Assembly (NCBI GenBank): GCA_947489195.1
Contig: CANLCT010000041.1
Span: 1-39,323 of the forward strand
Length of the DNA stretch: 39,323 bases
Direction of reading: 5' to 3'
Source: an uncultured Aquimarina sp.
GTDB lineage: Bacteria; Bacteroidota; Bacteroidia; Flavobacteriales; Flavobacteriaceae
The translations under genes and the position numbers were made by a program. The notes under the pieces were generated by a model. It saw only the letters and a list, made by a program, of their open reading frames with translations. It did not search any database and had not been told where the DNA came from. Shown one piece after another: positions 30,101 to 36,936 of this stretch. The first letter of the stretch is position 1. Every line of letters starts with the position of its first letter.

Positions 30101-32079
30101 AAGTTAGACTTAAGCGTTATAGTGAAATACCAATTGAAACAACAAAGGGAGGTCCTAAAAATAGTCAAACTAAGAGTGTAGCTGTTTTTGATTATATGGG
30201 AGTCAAGTTTTCTGTGTTTCCATATAATTCGAAAAAAATTAATGAGCTTCAAGATTATTTATCTCCAATTAATAAAGATGAAATAGAAAATGATTTTATT
30301 GAAATTGTAAATAGATTAGAAGCCAAAAAAACGTTGAATGATGCAGATATAAGAGAGTTAAAAAGTATTGCTAGTTGCGGGGCTCAACATTTTTCAACCA
30401 AGGGTAAATTTAAAATTATCAAACTTATTGAAGATAGTAAGACTTATCTTTCTGAGTATTACGAAGACTTAATCTTAGATTTATTAGATAGCTATCCAGA
30501 TGACATAAACTCTTATGCTAATGAGTTATTAGATTTATTTTATGCAGATAAGTCTTTCTTAAGGGAACTATTCTACTCAATTCAAAATAATGATGGAATC
30601 TTTTTTGCAAATGAAAAGAATAGAGATCGATTCATGGAAATTCTTTTTGGACTATGGGTTGATAGTAAATATGCAGATTCTTCTAGATATAAATATTTAG
30701 ATCCATCAAAGTACTTTTTATTTGATGAGTTTTATATTTCACCACCTACTGTGGTTTATAATGGTAATTCTTGGTTTCCTAGAACAACTTATCAAGATCC
30801 AATTTTAAAAACAAACACAATTGAAATACAAGGAGGGAGACCTGCAGAAAAGCCAGTTTTTGCTTTAGAGTATGATTATTTCCAACCTGTAAATGTGTTA
30901 TTTGTTGAAAGTGATACGGCAGCCAAAGTGACTAATGTTCCGGTACCAGCTATATTTTTAGCAGGATCTATTAAGTCTGATAATACAGAAAAAAGAATTA
31001 AACAGATAGGCTTAACTGTAGATATAGCATTAACCGCTTCAGGAACGGGTAATTTATTTAAATTAAGACATCTTTCTAAACTACGAGTAGCTGGGAAGAT
31101 ACTTTATGGAGCTTTAGAGGTTACAAGTGGTGCCGCTGATATTCTTGTAAATTATACAGATTTATGTCAAGGAAATGAACAAGCTTGCGCAATTTTTAGA
31201 GAGTATAATACCTACTTACAATTAGGGATGATTGGAACAGGTATCCTAAAAGCTAAGTTTAAGCAAACTAGGTTAAATGCTATTGATGCCTATAAAGGGG
31301 AAAGAGCAAAGCTTATTAAAAAATATGGTGATGAAGATTATCGTATTAAGGAATTGGATGGTCATTTTGATATTGGGAAGTTGGCTGATGCGGGGAGTGA
31401 GATTTCAGAAACCTTAAGAACAAAGATTTTTAGTAAGATTCCAACTAATCAAGCAGATGAGTTAATATTAGAGTTAGGAAAAAACAGTAGCCTAAAAGCT
31501 GCTATGGAATCTGGAGATATAAGTTCTTCGGCTTGGAAGAAAATTTCAGATGGGATACCTTCTTTTAGATTAGACAAACCTACTGATTATCTAACTTGTT
31601 TAAAGAAAATGACTCAATACGAAAAAGGAATTGGAGGTTCTGGAACTGTAAAATATTATAGAGTTCAAGGTGGCGGTTCAGGTAATGCGACTAGTAGGGA
31701 GTTATTGGTACTTGAACCTAACGGAAATATGTCCTTTGCTGATAAAACAAAGGAACTTTATTTTAGTACAGATAATTTGGATCATGCTAAATATTATGTA
31801 GATGGAACAGGAACAAATATTAACGGGAAATTAGTAACTAAAAGACCTCCGAATCGTCCTAATGGTACAATAATAGAGTTTGAAGTCCCTAAATGGTTAG
31901 ATGATAAACTTAAGAAAGATGCAATTCCACAACATAAATCAGGATCAAACACCTTAAATAATAATTCACCTCAGATAGTAGATTATAATCAACCAGGAAA
32001 CCCTTTTGGAATTAAAGAATCTTGGCAAACTTTAATAGAGAGAAATTATATAAAAGGTAGTGTTAAAATAATAGAATAA
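27121..32079 (+). CDS. TANFOR-like/fn3/zincin polymorphic toxin protein (operon gene 5)
   Basis: A 1652-residue exported protein with polymorphic-toxin architecture. The signal peptide is about 1-37 (cleaved near IAGQ). Residues about 38-185 match the TANFOR domain pattern (PAPIYLSNYSD, LPEGNYEFCMEV), followed by Ig/fn3 domains to about 390 and beta-rich and Gly/Ser linker regions. Residues about 760-930 are a metallopeptidase domain with the zinc motif HELGHGVFGLEH (880-891) and a Met-turn-like NWLMDYG. After about residue 938 base composition falls (hand count 37% GC at 29401-29700, 29% at 30301-30600). A hydrophobic pretoxin segment lies at about 1274-1370. The last ~150 residues carry YYRVQGGGSG (R1514), LYFST (S1549) and IEFEVP (E1586/E1588), the order of an R-S-E ADP-ribosyltransferase. 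That toxin call is inference. There is no T9SS sorting domain. Confidence 0.85.
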   Translation: MKINQQIIASVKQKLTQMLCTLAGVFILLSSATIAGQTFPVNVSLQVTNPAPIYLSNYSDANLLNGPLRTQLVLNDFSITNRQIALRVSVKGQGIALESRPGFTGNIPLFIDGGTPLNVTTAEIAQYFELQNIVGISPQAYANALPEGNYEFCMEVIDVITGLQLSQKTCTNTFVIQNDPPLLVLPFKGEEKDASKIQNIIFQWTPRGVNVTDVDYELSMVEVWNNQVDPQTAFLSSPPIFTVSTNRTSFRYGPDQPLLLSNKRYAWRVQAKAQKGGEPIALFENAGYSEIFWFDYITPCEAPKNISAEVKGIYKANIYWDENLDEITPYIIRYRQANLKDAQWFMARTTEPWATLWDLKEGTTYEYQVSSKCQLGDSEFSEIKSFTTDVTENEETYYNCGITSDIELTNKEPITELYVDEVFTAGDFPVRITELSGSNGRYTGKGVVTIPYLKNVGLNVKFSNVLINNEKQLADGVVITTYDSSLKNILDVDEAIAGVKEVIDEIEDLGDALKGGDKKEVAVDFEIEDVQLNEDKTKIVITGKNGETKEVDYDEEDEYQIAGTDKTFRIDKQGNAEQTGQVAEGGSASPSNTSGVASGPTSSGNGSSVSQVATEAIEIAFREGEGTTYAFDKAEGTFEKETYPKTKNEAGAEVYAFHKAVPNGATDVFYADVKIRNKRIKLDSLIIKTLSGRKIDYVVEAKNTLKITVKGFDGYRKEEAIVTYKIEGGKQQVAANFFIHHLAKPAPIAVNLVPMGGAVITASFKQELQAIYKKIGVEFNLSVMPNYNPDTSVWDKDGNTQLTYDGSGVFKNFPPEFKAINKDYQTTDDYSSKAYYLFVTDLYTSEPLGGFMPKGSQFGYVFVNGSGAEGKGAPAKTAAHELGHGVFGLEHPFKDTKSPNTNTNWLMDYGTDTQFSQVNWATLGNEKLRLYLFQKDEDNEYTDSEYIQKVFQKIRCANINEEKTLDEKYFSKVGENFKGKFQGLSINLSIKREQVRLKRYSEIPIETTKGGPKNSQTKSVAVFDYMGVKFSVFPYNSKKINELQDYLSPINKDEIENDFIEIVNRLEAKKTLNDADIRELKSIASCGAQHFSTKGKFKIIKLIEDSKTYLSEYYEDLILDLLDSYPDDINSYANELLDLFYADKSFLRELFYSIQNNDGIFFANEKNRDRFMEILFGLWVDSKYADSSRYKYLDPSKYFLFDEFYISPPTVVYNGNSWFPRTTYQDPILKTNTIEIQGGRPAEKPVFALEYDYFQPVNVLFVESDTAAKVTNVPVPAIFLAGSIKSDNTEKRIKQIGLTVDIALTASGTGNLFKLRHLSKLRVAGKILYGALEVTSGAADILVNYTDLCQGNEQACAIFREYNTYLQLGMIGTGILKAKFKQTRLNAIDAYKGERAKLIKKYGDEDYRIKELDGHFDIGKLADAGSEISETLRTKIFSKIPTNQADELILELGKNSSLKAAMESGDISSSAWKKISDGIPSFRLDKPTDYLTCLKKMTQYEKGIGGSGTVKYYRVQGGGSGNATSRELLVLEPNGNMSFADKTKELYFSTDNLDHAKYYVDGTGTNINGKLVTKRPPNRPNGTIIEFEVPKWLDDKLKKDAIPQHKSGSNTLNNNSPQIVDYNQPGNPFGIKESWQTLIERNYIKGSVKIIE

Positions 32080-32083
32080 ATGT

Positions 32084-32470
32084 ATGAGTAATAATTTAAT
32101 TTTAAGTGGAGGTATTGTGGTATATGTAATTAAGGAAGGAAATGGTTTTTTTTATTATTCAGAAAATACTACTTGGTTACTTGATGATTGGGAACGAGAA
32201 ATTAATGATAAAAGCTATTTTGAATTTATAGCTAAGTTTGAATTAAATGTGTCGTTATACACGACGGATGTATTAAAAAATAATCTTCCTCAAGTATTGA
32301 TTGATTTTGATAATAAAATATTAATCAATAATTATTATGATCAAGCACTGGAAGATAGAGTTCCTAGGTTATGGAATGGTACTTGGATTGAAGATATAAA
32401 TAGTTTTCTTGATCTAATACCCGAAGAGCAGCGATATTGGGAATCTACGAATAAAGAATCTGATTCTTAA
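32084..32470 (+). CDS. Probable cognate immunity protein (operon gene 6)
   Basis: A 128-residue acidic, soluble protein without signal peptide or membrane segment. I do not recognise the family. It begins 4 bases after the toxin-bearing gene, and its GC content is as low as the toxin C-terminus (hand count 27% at 32101-32400). It has many aromatic residues (NGFFYYSENTTWLLDDWERE; RLWNGTWIEDINSF), like many small immunity proteins that plug an active site. Position, size and composition together suggest the antitoxin for the preceding C-terminal domain. An ATG at 32080 is out of frame and stops after three codons, so 32084 is the start. Its 3' end overlaps the convergent DUF4291 gene by 26 bases. 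Confidence 0.72.
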   Translation: MSNNLILSGGIVVYVIKEGNGFFYYSENTTWLLDDWEREINDKSYFEFIAKFELNVSLYTTDVLKNNLPQVLIDFDNKILINNYYDQALEDRVPRLWNGTWIEDINSFLDLIPEEQRYWESTNKESDS

Positions 32471-33035
32471 AATTATCAGGTAATGGGTAGATATTTTCAA
32501 TAGGGAGTAATTGAGTTGCTTTCTCTATTTTTTTGTCTAAAATTAAAGAATGTATTTCTCTACATTTACCAGTAATATCTTCAATCGAAACAACCCAATC
32601 ATTTACATATTTTTCAACTGCTAGGCCTGTTAATCCAACTTGTATAGATCTATAGTCTAGTTTATTTAAAAAAATATCTTTTTCAGGATCCCATTGTATG
32701 CGTACAGGAGCTTTATGTAGAGTATCTTTCCATTGCTCCTGAGTTATATGAATATCTTTAATGAAATGAGACAAACAAGCATTTTTCATAGCCCATTCCC
32801 ATCCTTCACGTTTTACTTTAATAGCCAAAATATGTTCTTGTCCTTCTTTTAATCCCCAACCACAACGGTACATCATCCAAAGAAAAGAAGGTTTAATCCA
32901 AGTCATTCTTTCCATTTTAAAGGGAGATACAAATTTTTGGTTTTCTACAGCTGGAATTGCTATTTCAGGTCTATAAGCTTGATAAACTATTATTGTTTCT
33001 TCATCAAAAACAGCACGAATAATTCTTTCTTTCAT
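32445..33035 (-). CDS. DUF4291 family protein
   Basis: A 196-residue cytoplasmic protein matching the DUF4291 family over its full length. Conserved blocks are IRAVFDEETIIVYQAYRPEI, FVSPFKMERMTWIKPSFLWM, MYRCGWGLKEGQEHILAIKV, KAPVRIQWDPEKD and YRSIQVGLTGLAVEKYV. The function of the family is not established as far as I know. The gene is transcribed towards the toxin operon, and its 3' end overlaps the immunity gene by 26 bases. Its start at 33035 (MKERIIRAVF) follows an AT-rich leader with a TAACTTTG element. It may be an independent housekeeping-type or accessory gene rather than part of the toxin system. Confidence 0.93.
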   Translation of the reverse strand: MKERIIRAVFDEETIIVYQAYRPEIAIPAVENQKFVSPFKMERMTWIKPSFLWMMYRCGWGLKEGQEHILAIKVKREGWEWAMKNACLSHFIKDIHITQEQWKDTLHKAPVRIQWDPEKDIFLNKLDYRSIQVGLTGLAVEKYVNDWVVSIEDITGKCREIHSLILDKKIEKATQLLPIENIYPLPDNFKNQILYS

Positions 33036-33113
33036 TTAGTGAAACATTAAATATTCCTTATAATTAATCTCGAAATTAAAGACTTACGGATTTAAGGATG
33101 TTTTCCGTGTCTA

Positions 33114-33121
33114 CAAAGTTA
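33114..33121 (-). promoter_or_regulatory. Possible -7 element for the DUF4291 gene
   Basis: On the minus strand TAACTTTG (33121 down to 33114) fits TAnnTTTG and lies about 80 bases before the start codon. I see no -33 TTG at the right distance, so support is partial. Confidence 0.3.
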
Positions 33122-33199
33122 ATCAAACAAAGTAAGTTTTTTTTGTAAAATGATCTTGTTTTTATTGTGGAACGTCTTTATCTTTAGTTTATCTCATCG

Positions 33200-33697
33200 C
33201 TTCGAGTGATTTGCGCAATGGAATGAAGCAAATAGGATCGAGAAGTGCTTTCCGATTCCGATAGACGAGTTCTCGATACATTTTTTCTCCGCTATCGCTT
33301 CGATGAAACACTCGATCCAGTCAGCGTGTTTTATTTAGATTAGGTATGTAGATTAGCATTGTTTCGAGTGATTTGTGTAGTGAAATGAAGCAAATTTTAT
33401 CGAGAAGTGCTTTCCGATTCCGAGAGACGAGCTCTCGATATATTTTCCCTCCGCTATCTATGGATACGATAAAATACTCGAATTAGTTAACGTGTTTTAT
33501 TCAAATTAATATTTAGTCTAGCATTGCTTCGAGTGATTTGTGTAATGGAATGAAGCAAATAGTATCGAGAAGTGCTTTCCGATTCCGATAGACGAGTTCT
33601 CGATACATTTTTCCTCCGCTATGGCTACGATAAAATACTCGAACTGGTCAGCGTGTTTTATTTAGATTAGGTGTTTAGTTTAGCATTGCTTCGAGTT
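33200..33697 (+). repeat. Cluster 2 of palindromic intergenic repeats (3 full units and a broken fourth)
   Basis: Same repeat family and same orientation as the cluster at 9137-10079. Heads start at 33200, 33362, 33527 and 33689, spaced 162, 165 and 162 bases. The fourth is cut after CTTCGAGT at about 33697. Inner arms TATCGAGAA/TTCTCGATA and outer arms TTCGAGTG/ACTCGAA are kept, but the spacer differs from cluster 1 (CTTTCCGATTCCGATAGACG here, a GATTCAATCAGATGAG type there), so each cluster was amplified locally. There are no head-only units here. The flanks (33036-33199 and 33698-33770) hold no other feature apart from the leader of the DUF4291 gene. Confidence 0.92.
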
Positions 33698-33770
33698 GGA
33701 ATGTCTAGTTTTGTTGATATAATTTATTAATAAGATTTGGTGTATTATATAGATGGATAAGAAAAAGGTG

Positions 33771-35996
33771 TTACCTATTAATAATAATTTGTTTCGTTTT
33801 ATAAAATTTAGCTGTTTTTAATACAATGAAATAGACAGCATTTGCAATTGTATTTGGTATTAAATAATTAATTTGATTAGTAGTATCAAATGAATTTTTT
33901 TGCATCAATTTACCTTCAATATTATATAATTCAATAAGAATAGTATTGGTATCTATTTTTTCTTTACTAAGATCAATAGTGATATAATTTGTTGTAATGG
34001 GGTTAGGATAAATTTTTGCATTATTATCATTTGCATAAAAATCAGTAATACTCAATGCGTTTTCAGTTACGCTAAGTATAACTTTAGCTTCTACTTTAGA
34101 ATCATCATTATTGGTAGCAATTAGTTTTAAAGTATAAGAGCCTTCAGCTAAATCTTTTAATTCTGCATCTAAATCCGTTTTGTGTCCCCATTCAAAAGGA
34201 GCTACTTTTTCTTTTCTTATTAAAATGTCATTGATATATAAATCAACACTTTTTATATTTTTAGATGTAATAGCTTCAATTTGTAACGAGCTTCCACTAG
34301 TTAAGGTAGGTTGACCTTTAGGGTTTGTTAAATTAGGAAATAAAAACGAAACACTTGGTGTTTCAACTTCAGGAGGTGTTATAGTGCCAGGAGTATCAGA
34401 ATACCAGTCTACCACTAATGTATTGTATTCATTAATAGTTGTAGTAAGCCAAGTGGGAGTTTTGCCTAATCGATGTTTTAATTGAGCCTCGTATAAAGAT
34501 GCTGGTTGTACTTTTTTGCCATTACTTTCCTCATATTTTAGGGTTGAATTTTTAAAAGTAGTTTTACTACCGTGCATACCTACAATAATTGGATTAACAA
34601 TAGTTGTTCCACAGTAATTTTTACCACAGTCATTCCAAAAATTAATATTAGTATCCGTTTTACCCACACGTTTTTGATTCCAAATAGTTAAGCCTTTTAA
34701 ATGATTTGGATTATTAGAATAATGTCCTCCAGCTCCAGAAAGATCATAGCTTGTATAGTTGTCAATAAGATTTGTTCTAGGCTGTGCGGCATGCAAATCC
34801 CAACCTCTTCCATTTGGGGCATTTACTCTCCATACCACAGATCCACATGCTCTCGAAGACATATCGGTACCATGCCACATCCCTTTATTAGTATTATCCC
34901 AAATTAAACCTTGCAATACGCGTGTTGAACCGTTGTTAACAACACTTATACCATGACCTCTATTTCCATCAATTAAAATAGAAGTAATAGAAGAGGCATA
35001 AGCGTTACCCATACTTATGCATTTATTTACATCACTAAATCGACACCTACGTATCCAGGAGTGTGCTATATCGGACATCGAAATAAATTTCCAACCTTCA
35101 TCATGAATATAGTTTTTATGATGTTTAAATTCTTCTTTAAAATTTCCTTTAAAATGAATGTCTTCAAAACCACAATTTTCAAGTAAAGTTACCACTCTAA
35201 CTTCCCAATCATCACTTGATTTTATATCATCAATAATTGGATCTTTAAACGTTAATGTATTATTAGATTCGTTTACAGAGGCAATTTCATGAAGCTCTTG
35301 TAAACTAATACCATCATCATTTATTTTACTCCATATATTTCTGGGTTTTCTATTTTCAAGATATTCGTTGTTAACCGCTTTATTTGGATCCATTTTTAGC
35401 CTAACAAACTTTACATTTTTAAAATCTCGGGCATTATTTACAGAAATACTAAAATCATTTCTCTTGGCATTTTTAGTAATTTTTGTTTTTTTGCCAGATC
35501 CATTTCCATTAAATTGAATTAAAGCTGGAGTTTCCCATGGATTTTTTCCGCCAGGTAAAAACATATGATTTTTCATATTTATAACAGTGCCTCCTTTTAC
35601 AGATCCACTTCCTCTAAAAATGATATTTCCCGTATTGATTTCAATCACAGGGGTGTTATTGCCACTTTGGGTGTTTACTAAAAATTCACCAGGAGGGAAA
35701 AAAACAATACCCCCGTTGTTGTTTTCTGCAGCATTTACCGCATCTTTTATAGCTTTAAAGTCCGAATTAGAATCATTTGCAATAGCACCATAATCGGTGA
35801 CATTAAAAATTTTAAGATCACTTCTATCGGGTATAGGCTCATTTCCTAATTGATAACCTGCGTAAGAATAATTAGGTAAATCAGGTATATTAGCATCGGT
35901 TGTTTCTCCAATATATTTTTTCCATATATCAGCAGTTTGAGCAAAAGAAAATAATGAAATAGAAAAAAATAATAATGTGATTGTGGTTTTTTTCAT
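33771..35996 (-). CDS. Secreted right-handed beta-helix protein (pectate-lyase-3/DUF4955 type) with T9SS sorting domain
   Basis: A 741-residue T9SS cargo, probably a polysaccharide-active enzyme or binding protein. The signal peptide is residues 1-19 (LFFSISLFSFAQ). Residues about 62-110 carry the pectate-lyase-3 opening FNVTDYGAIANDSNSDFKAI, GGIVFFPPGEF. The beta-helix continues to about 400 (CGFEDIHFKGNF, SDIAHSWIRRCRFSDVN, SSITSILIDGN). Residues about 410-520 fit DUF4955 (GGHYSNNPNHLKGLTIWN, NPIIVGMHGS, PASLYEAQLKHRLG). A bacterial Ig-like domain at about 550-650 (SVDLYINDILIRKE, LAEGSYTLKLIATNND) precedes a type A sorting domain (AKIYPNPITTNYITIDL ... KQIIINR). The substrate is unknown. 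It stands alone on the minus strand, so no polysaccharide locus context is visible. Confidence 0.92.
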   Translation of the reverse strand: MKKTTITLLFFSISLFSFAQTADIWKKYIGETTDANIPDLPNYSYAGYQLGNEPIPDRSDLKIFNVTDYGAIANDSNSDFKAIKDAVNAAENNNGGIVFFPPGEFLVNTQSGNNTPVIEINTGNIIFRGSGSVKGGTVINMKNHMFLPGGKNPWETPALIQFNGNGSGKKTKITKNAKRNDFSISVNNARDFKNVKFVRLKMDPNKAVNNEYLENRKPRNIWSKINDDGISLQELHEIASVNESNNTLTFKDPIIDDIKSSDDWEVRVVTLLENCGFEDIHFKGNFKEEFKHHKNYIHDEGWKFISMSDIAHSWIRRCRFSDVNKCISMGNAYASSITSILIDGNRGHGISVVNNGSTRVLQGLIWDNTNKGMWHGTDMSSRACGSVVWRVNAPNGRGWDLHAAQPRTNLIDNYTSYDLSGAGGHYSNNPNHLKGLTIWNQKRVGKTDTNINFWNDCGKNYCGTTIVNPIIVGMHGSKTTFKNSTLKYEESNGKKVQPASLYEAQLKHRLGKTPTWLTTTINEYNTLVVDWYSDTPGTITPPEVETPSVSFLFPNLTNPKGQPTLTSGSSLQIEAITSKNIKSVDLYINDILIRKEKVAPFEWGHKTDLDAELKDLAEGSYTLKLIATNNDDSKVEAKVILSVTENALSITDFYANDNNAKIYPNPITTNYITIDLSKEKIDTNTILIELYNIEGKLMQKNSFDTTNQINYLIPNTIANAVYFIVLKTAKFYKTKQIIINR

Positions 35997-36072
35997 AATG
36001 TATATGATGATAGGTTTTGTATGTCAACAATATATAGTGTGTAATAAAGTGTTAGAACAATCAATGTTTGCC

Positions 36073-36103
36073 ATTTATTGTACAGCCAAGTACTGTAATA
36101 AAT
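36073..36103 (-). promoter_or_regulatory. Inverted repeat upstream of the beta-helix gene
   Basis: ATTTATTGTACAG and CTGTAATAAAT are complementary except for a two-base bulge, around a 7-base loop. It is about 77 bases upstream of the start codon on the minus strand and could be an operator. There is no direct support for function. Confidence 0.25.
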
Positions 36104-36339
36104 AGATGGAATTTGATAATTTAGGACGACTAAAAAATATTTCCGATTAATGAGTGAATTTTGATTAAATCGAAAAATTTCGTAGGAATAAAATTACGGG
36201 AAGTAGCCTCTTTTTTATATTAAAATTCAAATGGCTTAGCAAATTTAAATTTAGGTCAGATTTGACGAATCAAATACATAAATTATATTGATCATTCATA
36301 TAGGTAAAATTTATAATTTTATATATATTTAACATTGTT

Positions 36340-36368
36340 TTTGCGAGTAAACGCTAATTTTACTTTTG
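36340..36368 (+). promoter_or_regulatory. Bacteroidota-type promoter of the SulP/carbonic anhydrase operon
   Basis: TTTG at 36340-36343, a 17-base spacer, and TACTTTTG at 36361-36368 match the Flavobacteriia TTG / TAnnTTTG promoter pattern well. A transcript would begin near 36375 and leave a 5' leader of about 95 bases before the ATG at 36470. Confidence 0.55.
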
Positions 36369-36469
36369 TTTGAAGATCAGTTAGTTGTATTTGATGTAAA
36401 ACTTTAAAAAATAATCACAGGTAACATATTCATTGAAATGTTTCTGATATCTTAATTCGTTACTAAATA

Positions 36470-36793
36470 ATGTTTGAAAAGTTAATTTTATATACTATTA
36501 CAGTTTTGTTAACTACGGCTGTGTTTACACCATTAGTTGTTGATTTACTTGAATTAACTGAAGATATTAGTGTGTTGAGTGAAGTAGGAGAAGAAGATCA
36601 AAAAGAAGCCGAAAAAGAATTTGAAATAAAAAATTTATTTTTTGGTATAAAACAGCATATAGAAAATATATGTATAGCTAATCTACAATCTACAATTACA
36701 GATTACTATTTAGTAAGAGCATCACTTTTTAAAAGTGAAGTTGTTTCTCCACCACCCAAACATGTTTTACAATTAATTTCGCGTATAGTTTAA
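36470..36793 (+). CDS. Small membrane-anchored protein of unknown function
   Basis: A 107-residue protein with one hydrophobic N-terminal segment (residues about 5-28, LYTITVLLTTAVFTPLVVDL), which is either a membrane anchor or an uncleaved signal. An acidic stretch follows (EVGEEDQKEAEKEFE), then a mixed C-terminal part (ENICIANLQSTITDYY) with one cysteine. I recognise no family. It follows a good promoter and lies about 140 bases before the SulP gene on the same strand, so it is probably the first gene of the transporter operon and may be an accessory to it. The reading is supported by the promoter, the ATG start and a sensible protein composition. Confidence 0.65.
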   Translation: MFEKLILYTITVLLTTAVFTPLVVDLLELTEDISVLSEVGEEDQKEAEKEFEIKNLFFGIKQHIENICIANLQSTITDYYLVRASLFKSEVVSPPPKHVLQLISRIV

Positions 36794-36865
36794 AACATTA
36801 TTTAAGGATTTCCATTTAAAAACACAACTATTATTTAGATAAATATTATTGGTTTTTAAAGTGCG

Positions 36866-36887
36866 CTTACTAAACACTTTTAGTGAG
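36866..36887 (+). promoter_or_regulatory. Hairpin just upstream of the SulP gene
   Basis: CTTACTAAA (36866-36874) and TTTAGTGAG (36879-36887) form a 9-bp stem with one G-T pair and a 4-base loop. No T run follows, so it is not a standard terminator. It may affect mRNA stability or differential expression between the small gene and the transporter. Confidence 0.3.
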
Positions 36888-36936
36888 TAAAATAATTATA
36901 AGTTTAATTTATTTACTGGTTTTACAGTATAAAAAT

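Larger units (their letters stand above)
35997..36469. other. Divergent intergenic region between the beta-helix gene and the SulP operon
   Basis: About 470 AT-rich bases with no supported ORF. It contains the promoters for both directions. An imperfect inverted repeat at 36073-36103 (ATTTATTGTACAG with CTGTAATAAAT) lies about 77 bases upstream of the minus-strand gene, and a small hairpin (ATTTGA CGAA TCAAAT) is at 36260-36275. A well-formed rightward promoter lies at 36340-36368. Confidence 0.5.

Noticed and set aside
27121..32079. RHS/YD-repeat toxin
   Set aside because: No YD repeats or RHS core are present; the N-terminal part is TANFOR/fn3-like and the protease is zincin-type.
10270..32470. 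Contractile injection system (eCIS or T6SS) cluster
   Set aside because: No sheath, tube, baseplate, spike or AAA ATPase genes; all large products have Sec signals, which does not fit cytoplasmic assembly.
32084..32470. DUF4291 gene as a second immunity protein for the toxin
   Set aside because: It is on the opposite strand, is a widespread conserved family found outside toxin loci, and the 128-aa gene already has the expected position and composition.
1000..35996. One large polysaccharide utilisation locus joining SusCD and the beta-helix enzyme
   Set aside because: They are on opposite strands, 28 kb apart, separated by the toxin operon and repeat clusters, with no other CAZymes.
36883..36936. 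GTG start giving an 18-residue N-terminal extension on the SulP transporter
   Set aside because: The extension is not typical of the family, overlaps a hairpin, and the ATG at 36937 begins where family members usually start.
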